DNA of 64,000 nt from an uncultured Fibrobacter sp. (GCF_947305105.1 NZ_CAMZCS010000010.1:1-64000), one strand, 5' to 3'; positions 40,774 to 49,547 are shown, counted from the stretch's first letter. The notes: generated from the sequence alone by a model not told the origin. Translations and numbers: made by a program.

Positions 40774-41035
40774 TCCTACCTGCACAGGTAAAAAGCCAAT
40801 CTTAAAAAACCTTTAAAAGCATCCGTATATAAATGTTCTATAAACGCGACATATGCAACAAACTTGTATATAATATAATTCCTCAATATCACGTAGTCAA
40901 GTCTCACCATGGCGGCTCTATAAATTTTTCTCCTTAACCCCCTTTTCCCTGCGGTCCTCGGCGAATTGTTTTTTATATTATTATTAACAGACATTCGTCA
41001 ACGATAGTCGTTTAAAAAAAATCAGATGGTATTAT
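40774..41035. promoter_or_regulatory. AT-rich intergenic region between the GGDEF gene and the radical SAM operon
   Basis: No convincing gene. It holds an inverted repeat TACCTG-CA-CAGGTA (40777-40790) next to the GGDEF gene start and TATAAT-like -10 boxes near 40868-40880 (CTTGTATATAATATAATTCC) suitable for the plus-strand operon. A 34-codon frame (40833-40937) is present but overlaps those boxes and lacks features. Confidence 0.45.
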
Positions 41036-42391
41036 ATGCAGGGGACATTTGAGCTAAATAATTTTTATTCACACGGAACCAATGTCTATAATCTAGATGG
41101 ATTTGAGCCACACATTGTCAATACCGAATACTTACGCAATCTCGGGGTAAAAGCCGTTCCATCCAAAGAAACGCTACAAGGGCTCATCAGGGGTTCCAAA
41201 ATTTTCATGGAGCGCATCAAGAGCAGGACAGTCATCCCGGTATCAAAGCTCACGATGGCATACATCGATCCTGACAAGGTGGAAACAGAAATTCACAACT
41301 ACACGGGCCGCTGCCCCACACTGACTTTCGAGATTAACCCCATCCGCGGCTGCAACGTCGGTTGCCAGTACTGCCTGGTCACGGACGGCGTCCACGAACA
41401 GCATCTGGTCGCCTACGAGAACTACCACCTGTACGTGCGTAAACTCCTAGAAGAGATGAACGGGACCCCGACGCGCCCCATAACAGAAGAAGACATCCAC
41501 AAGAAAAATCTTTTATTGCAAGACTTGGCAACAGCCATCGAAGAAGCACCCGAACGCAAAAAAGAAATAGAATCTAAAATCGTCGAAATCAGTCGCGGCA
41601 AGAACTGGAACCATTACTACTACTTCTCCCCCAAGACCGAAGCATTCCAAGAACCGACCGTGCAAACCGGCATCGCCCACCGCATCTTGAAAGAATTCAT
41701 CGCTCATTTTGAAAAGTATCCCGATTCAAACGCAAGATTGTTCATCGCCTCAAAATCTGGACCCAAGCATCTGCTTTACAAATACGAAGGCGAAACCATC
41801 CTCGACCTTTTCGAAAAGCTCAAGGGCAAAATGCAGTTCAACACGAGCGTATCAATCATGCCCACGGAGTTCCGTAACTTGTTGGAACCTTACGCAGCCC
41901 CCATCGAAGAACGCCTGCAGTCTGTCAAGTTATGCCAAGAACGCGGCATCCAGGCAAATTCGGCACTCATTCAACCCATCATAATGCCGTACCTTACCGA
42001 CGAGCACATCAAGGATTTTTTTGACAAGCTCCATAACGCAGGGATTGTCAATTACAAGCCGGAATTTCTCACCGCCTGCATGGAAAACCTCGCCATGCTG
42101 GGTCAGTGGCTCGGGCATTTCGACAAGAACCTGGAACGCGAGCTTTACGAAATCTATATCAAGCCCGACAACGCCGACCACAAAAAGCAACGTGGGCGTA
42201 CGGCACCAGAAAGAGACCTGTGCATCAAGAGCATCCAAAAGATGATGGATTACACCCAAAAGCTGGGCATGACCACAAGCATCTGCTTCTGGGTTCGCAA
42301 ACAATTGCACATCCCGACTACCCTCATTCCTATCGTCAACGCCAATGGTTTCCAATGCCTTGGTTACCAGTCTAAACTTTTCGCCAAATAA
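41036..42391 (+). CDS. Radical SAM enzyme of a three-gene cassette
   Basis: A 451-residue radical SAM protein. The cluster site is CNVGCQYC (Cys 106, 110, 113) within FEINPIRGCNVGCQYCLVTD. The spacing CxxxCxxC and the lines FNTSVSIMPTEFRNLLEPYA and VKLCQERGIQANSALIQP recall spore photoproduct lyase-like radical SAM folds, but a long Lys/Glu-rich insert (residues 140-195) is unusual. It heads an operon: nine bases to an ATP-grasp-like gene, which overlaps a WbqC-like gene. The product of the cassette is unknown. The start ATG is at 41036 with only a weak ribosome site. Confidence 0.75.
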   Translation: MQGTFELNNFYSHGTNVYNLDGFEPHIVNTEYLRNLGVKAVPSKETLQGLIRGSKIFMERIKSRTVIPVSKLTMAYIDPDKVETEIHNYTGRCPTLTFEINPIRGCNVGCQYCLVTDGVHEQHLVAYENYHLYVRKLLEEMNGTPTRPITEEDIHKKNLLLQDLATAIEEAPERKKEIESKIVEISRGKNWNHYYYFSPKTEAFQEPTVQTGIAHRILKEFIAHFEKYPDSNARLFIASKSGPKHLLYKYEGETILDLFEKLKGKMQFNTSVSIMPTEFRNLLEPYAAPIEERLQSVKLCQERGIQANSALIQPIIMPYLTDEHIKDFFDKLHNAGIVNYKPEFLTACMENLAMLGQWLGHFDKNLERELYEIYIKPDNADHKKQRGRTAPERDLCIKSIQKMMDYTQKLGMTTSICFWVRKQLHIPTTLIPIVNANGFQCLGYQSKLFAK

Positions 42392-42400
42392 GAGACGCTC

Positions 42401-43615
42401 ATGAACAAGACCTATTGGCAAGTTTGTCAGGAACTCTTCGGCGAAGGGAACGAATACTACCATCATTGGTATCACGAACGCCCCATCATCATTTCGCCCG
42501 AACGGACGCAGGAACTACGCCAATTGCATTGCATTTTGTACAAATGCATTGAATACATGGCAAATCACTATACCCAATTCGTAGACAAATACATGCCCCT
42601 TTCGCCCAAAGAAATGGAAATATTGGCTTACCAAAGCCAGTTTCCATTTAAAGCGGGCACTTACCGCCCCGATTACTTGATTACACCTGCAGGTGAATTA
42701 AAGTTATGCGAAATCACCTCCCGCTTTTTTGCGCATGGAATATTCATGTCGTACTATGCGGAGAGCGCCGCCGATGAATTCATCGCCCGCCATCCAGGCA
42801 CCCATCGAGATTCCCGATTCGAAGAAATGATGCAATACATGCTCAAAATTGTCGGGGATAAACAAAAAATCTACGTCTTGAAAAGTTCAGACAAGACTTC
42901 GGAAATCAAGCTGTACAAACCGTTCTATGAATACTTTGGCAAGACCGTCACCATTTACGAAGCAGACCAAGTAGAAGAGAATATCGACAAGTGGAACGGC
43001 AACTTTGTCATCAGCGCATTAAACCAAAAAGATCTCCTCAGCTATTCCATGGATACAATCAAAGCAATGATTGATTCGGGAATGTACAGCGACTTCCGCA
43101 CGATATTCCTATCGCACGACAAACGGTTCATGAGAATGTGGTTCGAAGACGATTTTACGGGCAACTTCTTGACAGCGGAAGAATCTCAGTTTATCCGTGA
43201 GCATTCCATCCAGACTTATGTTTGCGCCGAAAAAGCAGCCGAAGGCACAATGGCCGACGCTTATTTGCATAAGGACCATTACATTCTCAAGCACCATTGC
43301 CTTGGGAAAAGCGAAAAAGTCTATGCAGGGTCATTAACGACTGATTCCGAATGGAAAGAACTGTTCGATTCCGGAGCAACCAAGGACATGATTATGCAAC
43401 CGTTCCTGGAGCAACGGAAATTCCCCACGATATGGGAAGGAACCCCATTTGACGATTACGCCTGCGGCATGATGCTTTGCGTTGACGACAAGTTCTTCGA
43501 CTCAGGATTGTTCAGGGCTTCGAGTTGCCCAGTCACAAACAAAGTAGACGACCGGAAAATCTGCCCTGTCGCCACGAATTGCGATGAACTCTACCCTTAC
43601 GGAGACCTGTTGTGA
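42401..43615 (+). CDS. Circularly permuted ATP-grasp-like enzyme
   Basis: A 404-residue protein. YRPDYLITPAGELKLCEITS matches the first half of circularly permuted ATP-grasp enzymes related to glutathionylspermidine synthase (RPDF-L-G-L---EIN). The second half, HYILKHHCLGKSEKVYAG, DMIMQPFLEQRKFPTIWEG and GLFRASSCPVTN, fits the ATP-binding and metal-binding lobe. Such enzymes join a carboxylate to an amine with ATP. The usual EIN is EIT here. It lies between a radical SAM and a WbqC-like gene, suggesting a modified small molecule or peptide. The substrate cannot be told. Confidence 0.65.
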   Translation: MNKTYWQVCQELFGEGNEYYHHWYHERPIIISPERTQELRQLHCILYKCIEYMANHYTQFVDKYMPLSPKEMEILAYQSQFPFKAGTYRPDYLITPAGELKLCEITSRFFAHGIFMSYYAESAADEFIARHPGTHRDSRFEEMMQYMLKIVGDKQKIYVLKSSDKTSEIKLYKPFYEYFGKTVTIYEADQVEENIDKWNGNFVISALNQKDLLSYSMDTIKAMIDSGMYSDFRTIFLSHDKRFMRMWFEDDFTGNFLTAEESQFIREHSIQTYVCAEKAAEGTMADAYLHKDHYILKHHCLGKSEKVYAGSLTTDSEWKELFDSGATKDMIMQPFLEQRKFPTIWEGTPFDDYACGMMLCVDDKFFDSGLFRASSCPVTNKVDDRKICPVATNCDELYPYGDLL

Positions 43616-44304
43616 TTATCGCCGGAAACCAACCGTATTTTATCCCCTATATTGCATACTGGCAACTCATGACAGCATGCGACTTGTTCTTGATTGGGGA
43701 CGATTACGCATTCATCAAAGATGGATGGGTACAACGCAACCGGATATTGCGGCAAGGGAAACCAACCTATTTCGGATTGGAAATCAGCAAAATCAGCCCT
43801 AATAGACTAATCAATCAAACGGAACTGATTGAAATCAATTCAACAAAGAAACTGAAAGACCTCTATTACTGTTATCACTCGGCTCCGTTTTTCAATCGAG
43901 GATACAGCTTAATGGAAAAAATTTTCTCATTCCCAGAAAAAGACCTCACCGCATTTTTGGTAAACTCCATTGAAATCATCCGTGAATATCTGGGAATAAA
44001 GACAAAGATGATGTTCACATCGCAAATCGAAGGGAATTGCCGGTACAAATGTGAACAGCGCATTTTTGATTTTTGCGACAGATTAGGAGGCACCACCTAC
44101 ATCAACGCAATCGGGGGGCAATCGCTATACAAAAAAGACGAATTTGCAGAACACGGAATAGAACTCAAATTCATCCATTCCCATTGCCGCGAATACAAGC
44201 AACTAGGAGGAGCATTCGTCCCCGGGCTTTCTATACTCGATGTCATCATGTTCAATTCTCGCGAAGAAATCGCACAGATGCTGGGCGAATTCACATTGGA
44301 GTAA
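43612..44304 (+). CDS. WbqC-like family protein
   Basis: A 230-residue protein resembling the WbqC family: it opens IIAGNQPYFIPYIAYWQLM, the counterpart of the family's HQPxYLPWxGYF start, followed by DLFLIGDDYAFIKDGWVQRNRI, SLMEKIFSFPEKD and GGTTYINAIGGQSLY. WbqC-like proteins occur in polysaccharide and natural-product clusters and lack a settled biochemical role. It starts at a GTG that overlaps the ATP-grasp stop by four bases, the tightest coupling in the cassette. The operon appears to end here, 200 bases before ileS. Confidence 0.7.
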   Translation: MIIAGNQPYFIPYIAYWQLMTACDLFLIGDDYAFIKDGWVQRNRILRQGKPTYFGLEISKISPNRLINQTELIEINSTKKLKDLYYCYHSAPFFNRGYSLMEKIFSFPEKDLTAFLVNSIEIIREYLGIKTKMMFTSQIEGNCRYKCEQRIFDFCDRLGGTTYINAIGGQSLYKKDEFAEHGIELKFIHSHCREYKQLGGAFVPGLSILDVIMFNSREEIAQMLGEFTLE

Positions 44305-44502
44305 GAAAAAAATGCTAAACGAGAGCTCTTCCGGCGCGCATTTTGCGCAGCCCAGCAAGCCCAAAACGATAAATTGTTTTGCCATTCCACCCGCCAATTT
44401 CTACATTTGCACCCGAAAATTTAACGCCTTGTGGTCGGTAGAGGTTCAAGCAGATTCACTGTCTACTTCCTACTTCCTACTGCCTACTATTTAGAGGTAA
44501 AC
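44305..44502. repeat. ileS upstream region with TAGG/CTAC iterations
   Basis: Holds GGCGCGCATTTTGCGCAGCC (a short palindromic patch, 44333-44352) and CTGTCTACTTCCTACTTCCT iterations (44459-44490), the complement of the GTAGGAAGTAGACAG words in repeat block B. No gene seen. The ribosome site AGAGG sits before the ileS start. Confidence 0.55.
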
Positions 44503-47500
44503 ATGTTTCGTGAAGTAAAGAAAGAAGAAACCTTCCCGCAGATTGAAGAGCGCGTGCTCGGCCTGTGGGACAAGGACGAAAGCTTCAAGAAGTCGCTTGA
44601 CAGCCGTCCGGAAACCGAACCGTACACTTTCTACGATGGCCCTCCGTTTGCAACGGGCCTTCCGCACTACGGTCACTTGCTTGCCGGTACCATCAAGGAT
44701 ATCGTTCCGCGTTACTGGACCATGAAAGGCAAGAAGGTTCCGCGCGGTTTCGGTTGGGACTGCCACGGCCTTCCGATTGAATCCCTGGTGCAGAACGAAC
44801 TCGGTCTCGCGGGCGTTGCCGAAATTCAGAAGCTTGGCGTCGACAAGTTCAACGAAACTTGCCGCAGCAAGGTGCTCAAGTACACCAGCGAATGGAAGAA
44901 GACGGTGCGCCGCATGGGCCGCTGGGTCGACTTCGACAAGGGCTACAAGACCATGGACAAGAACTTCATGGAATCTGTGTGGTGGGTGTTCAAGCAGTGC
45001 TTCGACAAGGGCCTCATCTACCAGGGCTACCGCATCCAGCCGTACAGCCCGGCTCTCGCGACTCCGCTTTCGAACTTCGAAACCAACCAGGGCTATAAGG
45101 ACCGTCAGGATCCGTCTCTCACGCTGATTTTCCCGATTAACTCGAACGAGCCCAAGTTCAAGGACACGAGCATCCTCGTGTGGACGACGACCCCGTGGAC
45201 GTTGTACTCCAACTTCTGCATCGTTGTGGGCCCGGACATGGACTACAACCTGGTGGAACAGGATGGCAAGAAGTACTGGATTGCCGCTAGCCGTACCGCA
45301 GCCTACTTCAAGAACCCCAACATCGTCGATACCTGCAAGGGTTCCGAACTCGTGGGCAAGGACTACGAGCCGCTTTCCCGCATCTCCGATGCGTTCGTGA
45401 CGCCGGACCAGCTGTCCCGCCACTACAAGATTTACCCCGCCGACTACGTGAGTACCGAAGACGGTACTGGCGCCGTGCATACCGCTCCTTCCTTCGGTGA
45501 AGAAGACTTCCAGAAGGGTGCTGAACTTGACCTCGGCCTTTTCGACCCGCTCGATACCGAAGGCAAGTTCACGGACAAGGTCCCGATGTGGAAGGGCCTT
45601 GGTGCTAAGGAAGCTGACAAGGAAATTATCCGCTTCTTCAAGGAACAGGGCCGCGTATTCAAGCAGGACACGATTGTGCATAGCTACCCGCACTGCTGGC
45701 GTACCGGCGTTCCTCTGATTTACCGCGCTCTCAAGACTTGGTTCTTGAAGATTGACGCGCCTGTTACCAGCAAGGACGGCGTGACCAAGACCCTGAAGGA
45801 ATGGATGGTCGAAAACAACCAGACCGTGAACTGGGTGCCGGACCACATCAAGAATGGACGCTTTGGCAAGTGGCTCGAAGGCGCCCGCGACTGGAACCTT
45901 TCCCGTAACCGTTTCTGGGGTACGCCGATTCCGGTGTGGCTCTCTGACGATGGCGACATGATTGCTGTGGGTTCCATCGAAGAACTCCAGCAGCTCACTG
46001 GTGTGAAGCTCGATGACTTGCACAAGCACTTTGTGGACAAGCTCACCATTGAAAAGGACGGCAAGGTCTACCGCCGTACGCCTGAAGTTTTCGACTGCTG
46101 GTTCGAATCTGGTTCTATGCCGTATGCCAGCCGCCATTACCCGTTCGAAAACAAGGAACTCGTGGAACGCAGCTTCCCGGCCGACTTCATCGCCGAAGGC
46201 CTTGACCAGACTCGTGGTTGGTTCTACACCTTGACCGTGCTTTCTAACGCTTTGTTCCAGAAGCCGGCATTCAAGAACGTGATTGTGAACGGTATTATCT
46301 TGGCCGAAGACGGTTCCAAGATGAGTAAGTCCAAGCGCAACTATCCGGACCCGAACGACCTCATCGAACGCACGGGTGCCGACGCCATTCGCTTGTTCAT
46401 GATCAACTCTGCCGCTTTGAAGGCTGAAGATTTGCGCTTCAGCGAAGAAGGCGTGAAGGGCATCGTGAAGCAGGTGATGCTCCCGCTTTGGAACGCTGTT
46501 GCATTCTTTGTCTCTAACCACAACGCCGACGCCGCCAAGGGCCAGCTGAACTGGAAGCCGGGTCAGGAAGTGAAGTCTGACAACGAACTTGACCGCTGGA
46601 TGCTTGCAACGCTGCAGGATTTGGCCGCCAAGGTCGAAGTGGAAATGAAGGCTTACCGCCTGTACAACGTGGTGCCCGCCGTGATTGCCGCGGTCGATGA
46701 CCTCACGAACTGGTACGTGCGCCGCAGCCGTCGCCGCTTCTGGAAGAGCGAAAACGATGGCGACAAGAACGCCGCCTATGCCACCATGTACAAGGTGCTC
46801 GTGGACTTCTCCAAGATTCTCGCTCCGTTCCTCCCGCTCCTCGCCGAAGAAATCTACCAGATTCTCGTCCGCGAAGTCGATGCCAACGCTCCGGTGAGCG
46901 TGCACCTCTGCGAATTCCCCAGCGCCGACAAGTCCCTGATGGACGAAAAGCTTGTGGAACGCATCGCCATGGTGCGTGGCATGGTCGAAATGGGCCGCGT
47001 GATTCGCGCTACGAACAACGTAAAGAACCGTATGCCGATTGCCAGCATGACGGTCGTTGCTCATGGCACCGAAGAAAAGAACGTTGCTGAAACGATGAAG
47101 GACTTGATTCTCGAAGAACTCAACGTTCGCGAAATGAAGTTCCTCGAAGATGAGACGAAGCTCGTGCAGCTCTCCGCCAAGCCGAACTTCCTCGCTATCA
47201 AGGCGAAGGGCCCGGATTACGCAAAGAACATGAAAGTGATTTCCGCTAAGCTGAATAGCCTCTCGGTTGATGAAATCAAGGCTTTGCAGAATGGCGAAAC
47301 CATCAAGTTCGAATTCGGTGAAGTCGGTGCCGATTGCTTGATGCTCAACCGCATCGTTGCCGACGGCATGGCTGTGGAAGCCAACCAGCACTTCACCGTG
47401 GCTCTGGATTTGAAGATCACGGACGAACTCCGCCGCGCCTGCGTGGCCCGCGAACTCGTGAACCGCATCCAGAACCGCCGTAAGGACCAGAACTACGCTA

Positions 47501-47688
47501 TCTCCGACAAGATCGAAGTGACGCTGTTCTCTGCAAGTGAAGTCTTCAAGCAGGCCGTTGCCGAAAACGAAGCCTACATCGCTGGCGAAACTCAGGCCGT
47601 GAAGATTGCCTGGGCTGCTGCTGCCGATGGCCTCGAAGCCAACGACGCCGACGGCGAGGCTTTCGCATTTACGACTGTAAAAGCATAG
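44503..47688 (+). CDS. ileS: Isoleucyl-tRNA synthetase, eukaryote-like (IleS2) type
   Basis: A 1061-residue class I synthetase charging tRNA-Ile. The HIGH element is HYGH (residues 55-58) within GPPFATGLPHYGHLLAGT and the KMSKS element is KMSKSKRNY (from residue 606); RGFGWDCHGLPIE is the family's second block. The PPFATGLPHYGH form and the roughly 1060-residue length with a C-terminal extension instead of a short zinc ribbon are typical of the eukaryote-like IleS2 group, which tolerates mupirocin. The ATG at 44503 follows AGAGG and fits the family start MFREVKKEETFPQIEE. Codon use is that of a highly expressed housekeeping gene. Confidence 0.95.
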   Translation: MFREVKKEETFPQIEERVLGLWDKDESFKKSLDSRPETEPYTFYDGPPFATGLPHYGHLLAGTIKDIVPRYWTMKGKKVPRGFGWDCHGLPIESLVQNELGLAGVAEIQKLGVDKFNETCRSKVLKYTSEWKKTVRRMGRWVDFDKGYKTMDKNFMESVWWVFKQCFDKGLIYQGYRIQPYSPALATPLSNFETNQGYKDRQDPSLTLIFPINSNEPKFKDTSILVWTTTPWTLYSNFCIVVGPDMDYNLVEQDGKKYWIAASRTAAYFKNPNIVDTCKGSELVGKDYEPLSRISDAFVTPDQLSRHYKIYPADYVSTEDGTGAVHTAPSFGEEDFQKGAELDLGLFDPLDTEGKFTDKVPMWKGLGAKEADKEIIRFFKEQGRVFKQDTIVHSYPHCWRTGVPLIYRALKTWFLKIDAPVTSKDGVTKTLKEWMVENNQTVNWVPDHIKNGRFGKWLEGARDWNLSRNRFWGTPIPVWLSDDGDMIAVGSIEELQQLTGVKLDDLHKHFVDKLTIEKDGKVYRRTPEVFDCWFESGSMPYASRHYPFENKELVERSFPADFIAEGLDQTRGWFYTLTVLSNALFQKPAFKNVIVNGIILAEDGSKMSKSKRNYPDPNDLIERTGADAIRLFMINSAALKAEDLRFSEEGVKGIVKQVMLPLWNAVAFFVSNHNADAAKGQLNWKPGQEVKSDNELDRWMLATLQDLAAKVEVEMKAYRLYNVVPAVIAAVDDLTNWYVRRSRRRFWKSENDGDKNAAYATMYKVLVDFSKILAPFLPLLAEEIYQILVREVDANAPVSVHLCEFPSADKSLMDEKLVERIAMVRGMVEMGRVIRATNNVKNRMPIASMTVVAHGTEEKNVAETMKDLILEELNVREMKFLEDETKLVQLSAKPNFLAIKAKGPDYAKNMKVISAKLNSLSVDEIKALQNGETIKFEFGEVGADCLMLNRIVADGMAVEANQHFTVALDLKITDELRRACVARELVNRIQNRRKDQNYAISDKIEVTLFSASEVFKQAVAENEAYIAGETQAVKIAWAAAADGLEANDADGEAFAFTTVKA

Positions 47689-47689
47689 C

Positions 47690-47816
47690 TTGTCATTGCT
47701 CTGTGAGCCATGACGGCGTCGGTTACGAAATATCGAAACGTAAACGTTTCGCTGCTTCGTAACCTAGCGTGTCATTGCGAGGCTCCGTAAGGAGCCGCGG
47801 CAATCCCCAAAAGACT
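47690..47816. repeat. Intergenic GTCATTGC-type repeats
   Basis: Two units: GTCATTGCTCTGTGAGCCATGA-like sequence with a hairpin ACGTAAACGTTTCG (47733-47752), and GTCATTGCGAGGCTCCGTAA with GGAGCCGCGGCAATC (47770-47806). The same words (GTCATTGCGA ... GCAATC) occur at 25850-25885. Confidence 0.6.
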
Positions 47817-47820
47817 ATGA

Positions 47821-47859
47821 AAACGCTCTTTCTTTGCGGAAGGGCGTTTCCTTTATTTG
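47821..47859 (+). terminator. Terminator of ileS
   Basis: Arms AAACGCTC (47821-47828) and GGGCGTTT (47842-47849) pair with one G-T pair, followed by CCTTTATTT. Confidence 0.6.
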
Positions 47860-47904
47860 GCCTTTTGTTTTAAAAAGTGTATATTTATGGATGAGAGATC
47901 CTTG

Positions 47905-48051
47905 AAATGGACAGTGGTCTCTTATTCAACTGTATGGTTCTATGGGTATCCCGTATATTGACATGGATGAAGCAGAACTTGAACGCGACATCGCAAACGC
48001 TTTGGCTGCTTGCGGAGAGTCTAAGTGATTGTTGTCGCTGGTCCACGATAA
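47905..48051 (+). pseudogene. Relic of a UPF0175 / DUF3368 toxin-antitoxin pair
   Basis: In one frame, 47911-48028 reads WSLIQLYGSMGIPYIDMDE and on to ALAACGESK, the C-terminal part of a UPF0175 antitoxin-like protein (compare WELIELYGSEGIPYIDQ in the gene at 51802). The GTG at 48025, overlapping its TGA, opens VIVVAGPR and then stops; DUF3368 PIN-like toxins, the usual partner, start with a similar VIVVADTS block. So the 5' part of the antitoxin and nearly all of the toxin are gone. Too short for a functional gene. Confidence 0.6.
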
Positions 48052-48054
48052 TAA

Positions 48055-48651
48055 ATGAAGTTTGTTAGGAACCTGATTTTTGTTTTAGCTTTGCTTTTGC
48101 CGGATGTTTCCATGGCAACTGAATCGGCTTCAGCCAAAGATCCAGACGATGTAGAAGTTCCCGTAAAAAAGAAACCGAACTTCTTTATGTTCCAGGAAGA
48201 CTTTTCCCCGAGCCTTTGGGGTGTTGCAGTCGGTAGTGGCCCAGGGATTTTTTCTGCTGGAGTGGATATAATATTTGGCCGGTCCAGCGTCTTGTACGAA
48301 CCCGCAAGGCCGAAATCCGTGCAAGGGCCATGGCTGCCTCCGCACATGCTGATATGGATGAATCGAATTAGGTTCATCTACGATTATGATAATCACCAGC
48401 AAGGGGGCTTTTTCCAGCCAAATTTACGGTATTTAAGGGAAACGGGACTTCTCTTTTCGGTTATCGTGGGGCCCGAAATTGGTTGGGAAAAAGAAACAGG
48501 CTTTGAATACGGAGCGTCAATCCGTATAGGTGGTTTACCTTCGCTATTGGTTGCGAATTACGAACTTGGATATTTGGCAAATTCCCAGAAGTTCTACTTT
48601 ACGCTTTCGTTCTGTATATCGCAGTTGTTTCTCGTGGCCATGTCCATTTAG
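48055..48651 (+). CDS. Exported outer-membrane-like protein, tandem paralogue 1
   Basis: A 198-residue protein with signal peptide MKFVRNLIFVLALLLPDVSMA. The mature part has strand-like stretches (WGVAVGSGPGIFSAGVDIIFG, VIVGPEIGWEKETGFEYGASIRIG, ANYELGYLANSQKFYFTLSF). It shares the leader, the GxxV-GxGNxFxAGxxxx pattern, the R(I/T)RF/YVYDY block and the GFEYGAS/GLDYGAS block with the gene 200 bases downstream. Probably a small beta-barrel of unknown role. It starts four bases after the toxin-antitoxin relic, whose loss may have exposed it to another promoter. Confidence 0.6.
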   Translation: MKFVRNLIFVLALLLPDVSMATESASAKDPDDVEVPVKKKPNFFMFQEDFSPSLWGVAVGSGPGIFSAGVDIIFGRSSVLYEPARPKSVQGPWLPPHMLIWMNRIRFIYDYDNHQQGGFFQPNLRYLRETGLLFSVIVGPEIGWEKETGFEYGASIRIGGLPSLLVANYELGYLANSQKFYFTLSFCISQLFLVAMSI

Positions 48652-48845
48652 ACCCTATCTCCCCAAAGAGGATAACTCCACTAGGGACATAAATGTCCAA
48701 GTGTCGTTTAAGTCGTCCTGCGGACTCCCTCCAAGGTGACAATAGGGCTATTCCACAAATCCCGGAGGGGCGAAGGATCCAGACCCAAAACACTTTATCC
48801 CCAAAACCCAAATTCCGGGGGATATTATTTTATATATTCACAACC

Positions 48846-49382
48846 ATGAAGTTTGTTAGGAACCTGATTCTTGCATTAGCCTTGTTCTTGCCGGGTTATT
48901 CCTTGGCAGAAGAAGATTCAGTTTACGCGCATAAGGAAAAAGCCTCAGATTATATACCACTGCCTCTTGGGTTAGAGGTAGGTGGCGGAAATATGTTCGT
49001 GGCTGGATTGGAGTGGTGGATTTTGCCTACTATGTTAATCGGTGCGCAAGAACGTCCCAAGGGTATAGATGGTCTGTGGGTTCCGAAATACGCATTTGTG
49101 TGGTCCATTCGCACTAGATATGTTTATGACTACATCGATCATGAACATGGTGTTTTACTTTATCCAAATATTCAGGGTCTATTTGTCGTTTTGGCGGGCG
49201 TTGCAGCAGGCCCCCAGGTGGGTTGGTTTTCTTCAACGGGATTAGACTATGGCGCATCCGTCCGTTTTGACCTTTTATCTCTACTAAATATTGAAGTTGG
49301 CTATTTTGCCAAAAAAGAAAATGTATTTGTGAACGCCATATTCACGATGTCATTTCCAAGAATCGGGATTTTTGACCCCTAA
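48846..49382 (+). CDS. Exported outer-membrane-like protein, tandem paralogue 2
   Basis: A 178-residue protein with leader MKFVRNLILALALFLPGYSLA, nearly the same as its neighbour. The mature part keeps VGGGNMFVAGLEWWIL, RTRYVYDYIDHEHGV, AAGPQVGWFSSTGLDYGASV and NAIFTMSFP. The ATG at 48846 is chosen because it starts the leader; the frame is open further upstream without similarity. Function unknown. The first 30 bases of the two genes are almost identical, which shows recent duplication or gene conversion at the 5' end. Confidence 0.6.
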   Translation: MKFVRNLILALALFLPGYSLAEEDSVYAHKEKASDYIPLPLGLEVGGGNMFVAGLEWWILPTMLIGAQERPKGIDGLWVPKYAFVWSIRTRYVYDYIDHEHGVLLYPNIQGLFVVLAGVAAGPQVGWFSSTGLDYGASVRFDLLSLLNIEVGYFAKKENVFVNAIFTMSFPRIGIFDP

Positions 49383-49445
49383 CATTTGATATCGTTTTTT
49401 AATTTCATTTTTATTTTAGCTCAGGTTCTACCTAGCAAAAAACTT

Positions 49446-49499
49446 TATGAAACACCCTTGTATCATATTTTATTGACTGATAAAATTTTTTGTTAAAAT
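49446..49499 (+). promoter_or_regulatory. Promoter and inverted repeat of module 4
   Basis: TATGAAACA (49446-49454) and TGTATCATA (49459-49467) form an inverted repeat with one mismatch. TTGTATCAT (49458-49466) lies six bases upstream of TTGACT (49473-49478), the same spacing as in module 2. A TAAAAT -10 candidate is at 49494-49499. Confidence 0.65.
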
Positions 49500-49547
49500 T
49501 TGCTGTTTTTATTGCATAATCAGCATTTTTGTTTTATTTTTTTGAAT

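Noticed and set aside
40833..40937. 34-codon frame before the radical SAM gene, considered as a RiPP precursor
   Set aside because: It overlaps the best -10 boxes for the operon, has no good ribosome site, and shows no leader-core pattern or conserved residues.
40776..40994. 72-codon minus-strand frame upstream of the GGDEF gene
   Set aside because: AT-rich intergenic sequence with promoter-like words for the opposite strand; no ribosome site or motif.
44491..47391. 966-codon minus-strand open frame opposite ileS
   Set aside because: Long antisense frames are common opposite codon-biased genes; the protein is His/Val/Arg-rich without any motif, whereas the plus strand is clearly ileS.
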